Source: a virus. From it: DNA of 33,566 nucleotides. This document shows, in pieces, positions 20,647 through 28,252 of the stretch (the first letter of the stretch is position 1; each line of letters starts with the position of its first letter). The translations under genes were made by a program, and so were the position numbers. The notes under the pieces were generated by a model, which saw nothing but the letters and a program-made list of their open reading frames with translations, made no database searches and was not told the DNA's origin. The stretch spans positions 1 to 33,566 of the IMG/VR virus record IMGVR_UViG_3300045999_003816; one strand, given 5' to 3'.

Positions 20647-21996
20647 TTATGAGTTAATAGTTACGAAACCAACAACAGGGCCTGTTGTGCGTGATGCTGC
20701 TGTAGCATTGTAGTTGCCCATCTCGTGTACCTTGATGTCGAGGTACTGAGTAGCCTTGACATAGATTGTATCTGTGTCGAAGCCCTTGCTTGCGTCTTGC
20801 TTGATCGATGTTGCCATGCGATCGCCAAGAGTTGCAGCCTGTGTAAGGTTACCGAAGTAAGCAAACACCTGGCTGTTAGCATCTGCTGATGGCATCACGT
20901 CAACAAACTCGACAGGATAGCCGAAGAGGCGCTGACCGAATGAGCCAGCAAGTTCTGCAGCTGTAGATCCGCCCTGTGCGTATGCGAGGCGCTCTGCTGT
21001 TTCGCCGAAGGCTACCTTGTTAAAGTACCACTTGGCACCTGTGAGTGCGTATGTTGGAACCTTGCGCATACCAGCAATCAGGTTGCCCATCGTTACCTCT
21101 GCGAAGGTGTTGCCAGCACATACCTGTGCTGATCCAAGATAGCCCTTGTGCGTGTCGTTCGTCCATGTTCCACCACCATCCTCGAGAACCTTGCGGAGCT
21201 TGCCAGCAAGACCGAGAACACCACCGTATGTAGACGTACCATCACCCAAGAACCCAGCTTCGTCTTCCTTCTTTGCGAATTGGCGTGCTACCGATTCAGC
21301 AAAGCGAAGGCCAAGATTTTGTGTGCTGTTCATTACAAGTTCTTCAGAGAGAACAGCGAGGGCATACATCTTCTTGGCATTGAGCGTGACAGCGTCGAAT
21401 GTCATGTCAGATGATGACAGTGTGCCTTGCTCAGATCCCCAGTATGCCGTCACGTCATCGCCTGTGCGGAAGATGCGGATTGATTCCGATCCCATAGGCT
21501 CAACACGTGTGTTGCGACGGAATGATCCGTATGTGTCCTTCAGGTTGACGATAAGGCTTGATGTCTCCGTAGGAACGAAGATACCGCCTGTGGCGTCGTT
21601 GCCTTGTGTGTGTGACTTGTACTCAACACCTGTTACTTCGGCGTACTTTTGACGTGCTGTCTCATTAGCAAGACCACCTACAAACAAGCCTGTTACATAT
21701 GCTTTGTACTCAGCATCTGGCATGTTGGCCTTTGCTGATGATTCGCCGACCTTGATGTCGTTTGACTTTGGCAGCTTGTTTACTGCTGTCTTCACTTCTG
21801 TCTGGCGTTGTGCGTTCTTGGCCTTGATAGCTTCGAACGACTTTACTTCGTTAGCCTGCTCATTGAGCGCGTCGATTTCAGCGTTCAATGTCTGTGCAGA
21901 CTTTACTTCGTCCATCGTTGGCTCTGTCTTAGCAAGGAGCGTTTCAAGCTCTGCAGACTTCGCGCTGATGGCGTCGTTGATCTGTTGCAAATTCAT
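20647..21996 (-). CDS. Major capsid protein, HK97 fold (449 aa)
   Basis: The N-terminal 110 residues form a charged coiled coil (KSAQTLNAEIDALNEQANEV) that acts as the built-in scaffold and is normally removed by the protease encoded next to it. The mature part starts near GGIFVPTETSSLIVNLKDTY, a typical HK97-family beginning. It continues through IRIFRTGDDVTAYWGSEQGT and AVLSEELVMNST to LFGYPVEFVDVMPSADANSQ and TIYVKATQYLDIKVHEMG. It assembles the icosahedral shell. AAGAGG precedes the ATG at 21996, which overlaps the protease stop. Confidence 0.95.
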   Translation of the reverse strand: MNLQQINDAISAKSAELETLLAKTEPTMDEVKSAQTLNAEIDALNEQANEVKSFEAIKAKNAQRQTEVKTAVNKLPKSNDIKVGESSAKANMPDAEYKAYVTGLFVGGLANETARQKYAEVTGVEYKSHTQGNDATGGIFVPTETSSLIVNLKDTYGSFRRNTRVEPMGSESIRIFRTGDDVTAYWGSEQGTLSSSDMTFDAVTLNAKKMYALAVLSEELVMNSTQNLGLRFAESVARQFAKKEDEAGFLGDGTSTYGGVLGLAGKLRKVLEDGGGTWTNDTHKGYLGSAQVCAGNTFAEVTMGNLIAGMRKVPTYALTGAKWYFNKVAFGETAERLAYAQGGSTAAELAGSFGQRLFGYPVEFVDVMPSADANSQVFAYFGNLTQAATLGDRMATSIKQDASKGFDTDTIYVKATQYLDIKVHEMGNYNATAASRTTGPVVGFVTINS

Positions 21997-22742
21997 GATT
22001 GTTTCCTCTTGTTTACTAATGCCCGCAGGGCTTCCATTTCCATGGCAGCCTTTGCGGAAACCGGTTGTGCCGCCTCGATAAGCATTTTGATATTGCCCAC
22101 CGCTGCAGTCAGTGTGTCCATCAATTCGGTCAAGCGTGCCACGTTAGCCGACGATAGCGTGCGCCCTTCCTTTTGCCTAATTTCTGCGCGTTCGTTCAAC
22201 CTTGTGATGATACGGCCGACGTCAGCTCCAACGTCTTCCAAGTCATCGTTAAGTCCCTTAGCGCTAATAAGTGCCGTCTGTGAGTTAGCACCGAAGAGCA
22301 CGGGTGACCACTCGTAAAGTTTGCCCTTTACCAGTTCACGTGCTCCATCCTGTGCAAATGTTTCTTCGACTACAGAATAACCGATCGAGAACTCGTCGAT
22401 GATACCTTCCTTGATGTCGGAGTAGGTCTCACGTCCTCGCTGTGTGTTCATGTTGAACTGGCCCCTGATATACAGGCCACCAAGGTCTTTCAAGCTATCA
22501 GGTAGCATGGCGTCGCCTGGCATTAGCTCACGTGCTTCTAATGTCTTCGCCACTGGTGTCTTCCAATCGTGAGCCCAGACGCCCTTTGGCAGTTTGGTCT
22601 TCAGCGAGTCGTCGAAGAAACCGTATTTCACACGGTCGCCGTAGCTGTCGACGTTGTTAAACACGGAGACAATGGCCTCGATTACGCCACTGTCACCTTC
22701 TGCCTTAGCTTGAAATTCGAAAGTCTTACGTTCAATTTTCAT
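21993..22742 (-). CDS. Prohead maturation protease (249 aa)
   Basis: This is an HK97 gp4-like serine protease. The catalytic histidine is in GVWAHDWKTPVAKT (H58) and the serine in DEFSIGYSVVEE (S119). It begins with the usual beta-strand KTFEFQAKAEG and includes NNVDSYGDRV. It cleaves the scaffold part of the capsid protein and then itself inside the prohead. The last 70 residues are helical (LMDTLTAAVGNIKMLIEAAQ) and may act as a delivery segment. GGGGAA precedes the ATG at 22742, and its stop overlaps the capsid start. Confidence 0.92.
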   Translation of the reverse strand: MKIERKTFEFQAKAEGDSGVIEAIVSVFNNVDSYGDRVKYGFFDDSLKTKLPKGVWAHDWKTPVAKTLEARELMPGDAMLPDSLKDLGGLYIRGQFNMNTQRGRETYSDIKEGIIDEFSIGYSVVEETFAQDGARELVKGKLYEWSPVLFGANSQTALISAKGLNDDLEDVGADVGRIITRLNERAEIRQKEGRTLSSANVARLTELMDTLTAAVGNIKMLIEAAQPVSAKAAMEMEALRALVNKRKQS

Positions 22743-22799
22743 GGTGTGTTCCCCATACCATACGAATTTGGGTTATGCTGTTGTTTAATTATCCACAAG
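22743..22799. promoter_or_regulatory. Intergenic gap with a perfect DnaA box
   Basis: This 57-base gap between portal and protease genes contains ttatccaca at 22789-22797, identical to the DnaA box consensus. It also contains gttatgc at 22772-22778. The same two elements recur in the same order in the 27468-27512 gap. A phage protein with a DnaA-type DNA-binding domain is encoded nearby, so regulation by it or by host DnaA is possible. Confidence 0.45.
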
Positions 22800-24734
22800 T
22801 TAGGCTTGCCGTGCACGTGTGAAGCATCGGCAGTTGACGGCGTTCCATGCCGATAGTCCATCGCCTGCTGGGTAAGGTGTTGTTTCACCACCTACCAAGA
22901 AAAGCCCAGGCCCTGCCTTTTCCCCTTCAAGTTGATCGTGTGCTGCCATATGCTCATCACGTGCCCCTGACAAGGCCACCCATGACCTTTTGATCCCGCC
23001 CAACTCATCCCACACGGATTTCTGCACCGTGCCCGTTGTGGCTGTGGCTGTAGTGCGAGCGATGGCGTTGGCACGTGATACCTTCAAGTCAGAGAATTTT
23101 TCCTTTAACAGCCTTGCCAGTTCCTCCTCACCTACGCCCGCGTTCTGTCTTAGCAATGTTTGGATGTCAGTCCTAATGGTTCCTACAGAGGCTGAGATCT
23201 TGTCTGCGCTTTCCTGAATACCAGCCTCACGGCCCCGTGTGAACTCGCCCTCAGCTTCGACCTCTTCTTGTGCTAATGCCAGCACGATTTCTGTGAGCTC
23301 GGTTCGGCTGTCTTTGGTTCCGTCAACGAAGTTCTTTTCCCAGACATCGAGGCTGAACTGGTCGTCTATCTTCGTCTCGATGCGGAGCGCCTTAACGTCA
23401 GCCGTGATGGTGTCGTAGAGATCATCGAGCACACGCCCCCACTCCTTAGCGATATTCTCGGATTGCTTGTTCAGCAGATCGTCGTATGCTTTGGCGTAAA
23501 CCTGTGAGTCTGGATGGTGCAGCCAGGCTTTCGTTTCGGGGCCTACGGTAACGCTGTAGTTTTTGTGAAAGTATTTGTCCAAAGACACGCCACCTCCGAG
23601 GCTTAGTGTCTCCGGTGAATCGTCGACGTCTGAATCATCGTCTACGTCGCTGTCGTTGTCAGTAGATACCGCCTCCATGGCGATGGTCTCACCAGCTAGG
23701 GCCTGCACTGTCGAAAGGTCGAAACCAAGTTGCACGCCATATTCAGGGATAGAAAGCTGTGCGTTGATCTGGTCTGCTATCATATTCCAGAAGGGAACAC
23801 GCACCATGTTGGTGAAATCCTTGCTTGCCTGTTCAAAATTGCTATAAGTCGCAGACGAGAGCCCCATATGCGTCCCCGCAATAATCGGGTGCACCTTGTA
23901 AGCACCACAGATCCGCGTCTCGTATTGACCAAAGGTATCAGACAATCCTAGTTCATTCCAGTCAAGTGCAAGGCGTTTAACATCCTTGACACCCCACATG
24001 ATGCCAACGGAGCCGCGGCGGTCGCCCCCATATTTACGCTTAAACGAACGTTCAGCAAGTGCCACCTGTTCAGGTGTGAGCTCTTCGTCGTAGACTACGA
24101 TCGTCTTCGGCATGGCGTCGTTCTTGTGGATGTTGAACACCGTAGACGTTGCCTCATTATAGCCCTCGATAGACTGCGCTGCTAACTCCACAGGGCTGCC
24201 ACCACCAAGTGTTTTCTCGGGATCGTACCAAAAGCCCTGAATGTGAACGATGTCTTCCTTCCGTACTGTGTACGCTACCTGTCCATCGTAATACAGGTAG
24301 TGTTCAACGTCCCCGTAACCATCGTTGACAGGGGCGAAGTTCTTATCTGAATACCAGCGCATGCCGATGATAGCACCCGAGGCGTTGCGTAGCTTGTAAC
24401 CGTAGGCGTTGCCACCAATGCACAAGATCGTCATGATCTCACCAAAGGTCACACGCCACTGGTTACGTGTTAGCATCCCCACGATAGGGCTTTCGAAGTC
24501 GTAACCGGTCGGAGTGATGACGCCGATTTGTGCTTCCGGCATCATCAGCGAATACGTCAGAGTGCACGCCACAGCCACAGGGTTCGCCTTCCACATCTGG
24601 TAAGCACCACGCCAGTTGACGATAGGTGTGAAGTTATGCTTGTTCCACAACTCCGTCACTGGTATAGGTAGGTCGTTCTGTGCGACCTCACCAGTAGGGG
24701 AGATATACTGCTTAATCCGAGTTAGTATGCTCAT
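22800..24734 (-). CDS. Portal protein fused to a MuF-like domain (644 aa)
   Basis: Residues of about 40-350 match HK97-type portals: GGNAYGYKLRNASGAIIGMR, VRKEDIVHIQGFWYDPEKTL and the ring region GLSSATYSNFEQASKDF. A repetitive acidic linker follows (DNDSDVDDDSDVDD, 359-372). The last 90 residues are like the MuF/minor head morphogenesis domain: SRANAIARTTATATTGTV, then WVALSGARDEHMAAHDQLEG and the closing NAVNCRCFTRARQA (NCRC at 634-637). These two functions are usually separate genes. The 12-subunit portal is the DNA entry channel, so the fusion would place a MuF domain on each subunit. The start overlaps the methyltransferase stop as ATGA. Confidence 0.88.
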   Translation of the reverse strand: MSILTRIKQYISPTGEVAQNDLPIPVTELWNKHNFTPIVNWRGAYQMWKANPVAVACTLTYSLMMPEAQIGVITPTGYDFESPIVGMLTRNQWRVTFGEIMTILCIGGNAYGYKLRNASGAIIGMRWYSDKNFAPVNDGYGDVEHYLYYDGQVAYTVRKEDIVHIQGFWYDPEKTLGGGSPVELAAQSIEGYNEATSTVFNIHKNDAMPKTIVVYDEELTPEQVALAERSFKRKYGGDRRGSVGIMWGVKDVKRLALDWNELGLSDTFGQYETRICGAYKVHPIIAGTHMGLSSATYSNFEQASKDFTNMVRVPFWNMIADQINAQLSIPEYGVQLGFDLSTVQALAGETIAMEAVSTDNDSDVDDDSDVDDSPETLSLGGGVSLDKYFHKNYSVTVGPETKAWLHHPDSQVYAKAYDDLLNKQSENIAKEWGRVLDDLYDTITADVKALRIETKIDDQFSLDVWEKNFVDGTKDSRTELTEIVLALAQEEVEAEGEFTRGREAGIQESADKISASVGTIRTDIQTLLRQNAGVGEEELARLLKEKFSDLKVSRANAIARTTATATTGTVQKSVWDELGGIKRSWVALSGARDEHMAAHDQLEGEKAGPGLFLVGGETTPYPAGDGLSAWNAVNCRCFTRARQA

Positions 24735-25912
24735 AAGTCCAAAGTGTTTTGTTTGTTCTTGAAAGCGTGCTCAATCCGTGCACGTGCTATGTCTACGTAT
24801 TCGGGTGTCATGTCTATACCGATAAACTGGAACCCTTCCAAGATGGCAGCCTTGCCTGTGGAACCGCTGCCCATGAAAGGGTCGAGAACTATGCCATCCG
24901 GTGGTGTTACCAGCCTGCACAGGTAGCGCATGAGGTCGGTGGGTTTGACGGTGGGGTGGTGGTTAGTTCTTGGCCGTGGGTTAATTTCGCGCGGCTCATT
25001 CGTATATGGCAAAGTGCCGTATTTCTTATCACCGTGTGCTACGCTCTGCTGAACGGTTTGCGGCATCCCCTCGCACCCCTCATCCCTGTCTCGCTTGGAA
25101 GCTTTGGCGCAGTAGAAGTACCTTGCTGACTCCCCCATGCCGAAGACGGCCTCATCACTCCCGTCGTGGATAAGGTTGGCGGGGAAGCGGCCGAAAGTTG
25201 TGGTTGTTTCACCTGTTGCTTTTTGCACAATCCCTACGGCTTTTGCTCCAATACCAGAACCATTTACAACCTGAGCGAGCCGCTGAGTAATTACTTCCGT
25301 CCCCACCCTGCACCCATCCACATTCACGCCACCGGTTCCCCATTGCAGTACGTTCGCCGCTACTGTTCCCGTGAATGGCTTGCGTGCCACAGTAATCGGC
25401 TCCAGCGCAGGTTTGAGCGAAGTACCCCAGCCTTGCCATTGTTTGGCGGAATTGGTGGCAGGGGCGGTGATGTTCGCGCCATGTGAACCTATTTTTGACC
25501 AACCATCATCATTTAAATTTTTATTTTTTGCAAGCCCACACGTTGCATTGTAGCCTACCACCTCCCGCTTTGCCCCTGCTGCCTTATCAATCGCCTTGCT
25601 TATGTCGTGCGACTTGGGAAATCCGCTGCCATACACCCACGCGATCATGTCACGTATTTCGAACCCTGCATCCTCAATCCGCACTGCCATACGGTGTTGC
25701 GTACGTGTTCCTGCGAAGGCTAGCAAGTGACCACCGGGTTTAAGCACACGGAGGCATTCACGCCAGATGTCCTCGCTTGGCACGTCGTAGTCCCACTTCT
25801 TGCCCATAAACGCCAGACCATAGGGTGGGTCGGTGACGATAGCGTCCACGCTGTTATCTGGCATGGTAGCAAGTATGTCTAAACAGTTGCCCGTGTGGAG
25901 TTCAAAACTCAT
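24731..25912 (-). CDS. DNA N4-cytosine/N6-adenine methyltransferase, beta class
   Basis: The catalytic motif IV, VTDPPYGLAFMGKKWD (DPPY at 28-31), comes before the S-adenosylmethionine motif LDPFMGSGSTG (344-353). This is the order of beta-class amino-methyltransferases. The region HHPTVKPTDLMRYLCRLVTP just before motif I is also characteristic. The 220-residue middle part should hold the target recognition region. No restriction enzyme gene adjoins it, so it is an orphan enzyme that may protect phage DNA from host restriction or mark packaging or replication sites. It lies, unusually, between terminase and portal, coupled by ATGA overlaps at both ends. Confidence 0.9.
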   Translation of the reverse strand: MSFELHTGNCLDILATMPDNSVDAIVTDPPYGLAFMGKKWDYDVPSEDIWRECLRVLKPGGHLLAFAGTRTQHRMAVRIEDAGFEIRDMIAWVYGSGFPKSHDISKAIDKAAGAKREVVGYNATCGLAKNKNLNDDGWSKIGSHGANITAPATNSAKQWQGWGTSLKPALEPITVARKPFTGTVAANVLQWGTGGVNVDGCRVGTEVITQRLAQVVNGSGIGAKAVGIVQKATGETTTTFGRFPANLIHDGSDEAVFGMGESARYFYCAKASKRDRDEGCEGMPQTVQQSVAHGDKKYGTLPYTNEPREINPRPRTNHHPTVKPTDLMRYLCRLVTPPDGIVLDPFMGSGSTGKAAILEGFQFIGIDMTPEYVDIARARIEHAFKNKQNTLDL

Positions 25913-27081
25913 AGAAATACAACCCCTGCACCTTGTGATTTTACAGCCGCCATCTCAGCGTATACGAGAGCATCAACCATGTCGTCATGGTTGCCCTCTG
26001 GAAATGATAGTAGTTCCTGTTCGAATGAAGGTTCCAGCCCACGTACATGTGTAACCAGTAGCTGCTCATACCTTGCCAGCAGAGCGTGGAAACGTGTTAC
26101 CTTGTCGCGGTCTGGCTTGACAGCCTTGACAGGTAGGGATGTCTTGCGGAGTAGTTCCTGCACTACGGCCACCTGATACTGGACTGCCTCGATGTTGATG
26201 CGTGATGGGTTCCATTTGGCCGCTAGGCTTTGGACGCCTTGCACTACCTCGTGAAACCCCACCTTGCCCCTCCACATGTCCAGCACGTACCTACGGCCTG
26301 AGTCCTTGTCGTAGCCCACCACGGCAATAGCGGTGTAGTCAGCCGTATCTGACTTACTGATCGCAAGGTCAACACCCATCCCAATCTTCAGATCTCTAGG
26401 CACCTGGTCGCTGTTGACGTATGTAATCATCTCACGTTTAACCAGAGCACCCTGCACATCTACAAACTCAGCGAGGTATTCTTGGTTAAAGACCACCGTC
26501 GGGAGCTCGCGCTGTGCAGCGTCGATTTCGTCCTGTGCTATGTATGGGTTCACGCTCGTAGGCATACGGAAACTGGCATACGTCTCATCGAGCCTGGCAC
26601 GTTCGTACATAGCGTGGAAATCGTTGCGTCCCTTGGGTGTCGAAAAAAAATACCCGTCGCCCTTGTAATCCGTCAACGTCGGACGTATCGCCTCGTTCCA
26701 TGCGTCCATGAAGTTACGCACCATGGCAACCTCATCGCAGACAACACGGGCATACTTACGACCCCGCACGCTGTCGAAGGCGTCTAATGACCAGCAGTCG
26801 ATGATACCACCCGTCTCGATAGTAAGGCGCTTCTCTTGTTCGCTTACACCCGTGATGATAGGATGCAGCGTTGTCTTGAGAGCCTTCCAAACATCAGATA
26901 GCATCTTGTAAGTGGGGGCGAAGTAAGCCGCCGGTTTGCCCATTATAGCCGATTCGATAAGCAGGGCTTCCGCCATCACGGTCTTGCCAAACCTACGACC
27001 ACAGGCGACCGTGTTGAATCGCCTCCGGTTACGGAAGATTAGCTTTTGACCGTCATGTAGCTGTGCGTCAATCGTAATCAC
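25909..27081 (-). CDS. terL: Terminase large subunit (390 aa)
   Basis: The ATPase domain has Walker A VACGRRFGKT (26-34), Walker B ARVVCDEV (D116/E117) and the coupling motif FSTPKGRND (146-154). The RNase H-like nuclease has D238 in MGVDLAISK and the C-terminal NHDDMVDALVYA (D366-D370). It pumps DNA into the prohead through the portal and cuts the concatemer. At 390 residues it is a little short for TerL because the N-terminus starts close to the ATPase. The GTG at 27081 overlaps the small terminase stop as GTGA. Confidence 0.95.
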   Translation of the reverse strand: MITIDAQLHDGQKLIFRNRRRFNTVACGRRFGKTVMAEALLIESAIMGKPAAYFAPTYKMLSDVWKALKTTLHPIITGVSEQEKRLTIETGGIIDCWSLDAFDSVRGRKYARVVCDEVAMVRNFMDAWNEAIRPTLTDYKGDGYFFSTPKGRNDFHAMYERARLDETYASFRMPTSVNPYIAQDEIDAAQRELPTVVFNQEYLAEFVDVQGALVKREMITYVNSDQVPRDLKIGMGVDLAISKSDTADYTAIAVVGYDKDSGRRYVLDMWRGKVGFHEVVQGVQSLAAKWNPSRINIEAVQYQVAVVQELLRKTSLPVKAVKPDRDKVTRFHALLARYEQLLVTHVRGLEPSFEQELLSFPEGNHDDMVDALVYAEMAAVKSQGAGVVFL

Positions 27082-27467
27082 AACGAAGCGTCCTTTGGCC
27101 CTATGGCGATAATCTCGGCATCCTCGATGTGCTTGGGTTCCTCATGTGTCGGGGCAAGGACAATACGTATATCTGTCTTGCCTGAAACCTCGGTAGCCGC
27201 CTTGTCTGTCTGTGCGAGGTGTTGTTTGCCCAGCCAGATCAGCATCGTGTTATCACCTGACAGGGCTTTGTCGATCTGTGTCTGTGCCAGCTGGAACCTG
27301 ACGTCGTTACGTTCGTTCTCGATCATGAGGGCATAGTCAGCCTTCAACTCACTGACAGGCACGTCACGGTTCAACAGAACCGAGCACCACCGTGACAGGG
27401 CAGTCCAGCCCATCATGGCGCGTGCACGACGTTTCAGTTCGGCCTCTTGTGAAGGTGTTAGGTTCAT
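27078..27467 (-). CDS. terS: Putative terminase small subunit (129 aa)
   Basis: The gene directly precedes and overlaps terL, as small terminases do. The protein has a helical, basic start (TPSQEAELKRRARAMMGWTA) and a central segment VRFQLAQTQIDKALSGDNTM followed by LIWLGKQHLAQTDK. This helix pair is common in small terminase and terminase-associated proteins of siphophages. The C-terminus (IVLAPTHEEPKHIEDAEIIA) is likely a flexible arm to TerL. It would recognise the packaging site. No Shine-Dalgarno is evident before the ATG at 27467, which follows a hairpin and a DnaA box. Confidence 0.75.
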   Translation of the reverse strand: MNLTPSQEAELKRRARAMMGWTALSRWCSVLLNRDVPVSELKADYALMIENERNDVRFQLAQTQIDKALSGDNTMLIWLGKQHLAQTDKAATEVSGKTDIRIVLAPTHEEPKHIEDAEIIAIGPKDASL

Positions 27468-27512
27468 TCAGCTATTAAGTTATGCTTAATAGTTGGCCAC
27501 TTATCCACAACA
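27468..27512. promoter_or_regulatory. Operator-like hairpin and perfect DnaA box upstream of terS
   Basis: The gap contains an 8-bp perfect inverted repeat, ctattaag and cttaatag (27472-27479 and 27485-27492), and the perfect DnaA box ttatccaca at 27501-27509. The inverted repeat lies just before the terS start, which lacks a ribosome-binding site, so it could regulate transcription or translation of the packaging genes. Binding by the DnaA-like protein encoded next door is a plausible inference. Confidence 0.5.
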
Positions 27513-27812
27513 TCACAGGCCCCGCATAAGGCTAGCATAATTGATCTGCTGTATGTCAGTCACCACCGACCTCACGTCGCTGTACATAAGGTAGGCATCC
27601 TCGATGCTGGCGATGCCGTGCAACACCGTAGCATGGTGCTTTTGGCTGTGCTTGGCTATAGAGGTCAGCGTCCAGCCGTAGTGCTTGCTCAGGATATACC
27701 ACGTGATAGAACGCGCACGTACCACGTCAGCACGTCGTGTGGCACTGTAGGCATCCTCGAGTGTGACACCGCACAATGTGCATACGTCAGATAGGATCAA
27801 CTCGTATAACAT
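27513..27812 (-). CDS. Stand-alone DnaA domain IV-like DNA-binding protein (99 aa)
   Basis: Residues 30-75 match the DnaA C-terminal helix-turn-helix: VVRARSITWYILSKHYGWTL corresponds to the aaRqiamyL helix, and SIAKHSQKHHATVLHGIASI to the signature GRDHTTVLHA with its basic loop and recognition helix. That domain binds 9-bp DnaA boxes. The ATPase and other DnaA domains are missing, so this protein could mark or block boxes but not unwind an origin alone. AGGGGG precedes the ATG at 27812. Perfect boxes lie immediately downstream at 27501 and at 22789, and an origin candidate lies less than 1 kb upstream. Confidence 0.82.
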   Translation of the reverse strand: MLYELILSDVCTLCGVTLEDAYSATRRADVVRARSITWYILSKHYGWTLTSIAKHSQKHHATVLHGIASIEDAYLMYSDVRSVVTDIQQINYASLMRGL

Positions 27813-27820
27813 AAAACCCC

Positions 27821-28252
27821 CTAATTCTTTTTGACGAACTCGATGGCATCGTCAACAGATCTGACGATCCCATAGGGTACGCCATAACGCAGACAACAGT
27901 CCGAGAACCTGTCTTGCGTTTCCGACACCCTACCTTTGGCAGCCTTAACTTCTAACATCCATGCGCGGCCGTCACGATAGACAGCCAGGTCAGCATGGCC
28001 TGATGTGGCGTTAATGTTTACCACACGATACGAGGACAGCCGTGTGCCATGTTCCAGCTGTTGCGTTGAACTGTTGACACGGACAACCATATACCCTAAC
28101 ATGCACAGTTGGTCAGCTATGGCCTTTTGCACTACGCGCTCCGGTATAACACCCGAGGCTTTCTTGGCAGCCTTGGCACGCTTGGCAGCCTTCAGTTCAT
28201 CCAGCAGCCTATGCTCGCTCGCATCCCAGTCCAGATCGTCTATCTCTCTCAT
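27821..28252 (-). CDS. VRR-NUC domain nuclease (143 aa)
   Basis: The VRR-NUC fold is complete: IPERVVQKAIADQLCMLGYM begins the domain, the metal residue D88 is in TSGHADLAVYRDG, E101-x-K103 in WMLEVKAAKGRVS, and Q113 in ETQDRFSDCC. It belongs to the PD-(D/E)XK group that acts on branched DNA in replication and recombination. A lysine/alanine-rich segment (ELKAAKRAKAAKKASG) precedes it. I chose the ATG at 28252, which overlaps the upstream stop as ATGA with AAGGG before it. The frame runs to 28306 but would then overlap its neighbour by 58 bases. Confidence 0.85.
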   Translation of the reverse strand: MREIDDLDWDASEHRLLDELKAAKRAKAAKKASGVIPERVVQKAIADQLCMLGYMVVRVNSSTQQLEHGTRLSSYRVVNINATSGHADLAVYRDGRAWMLEVKAAKGRVSETQDRFSDCCLRYGVPYGIVRSVDDAIEFVKKN

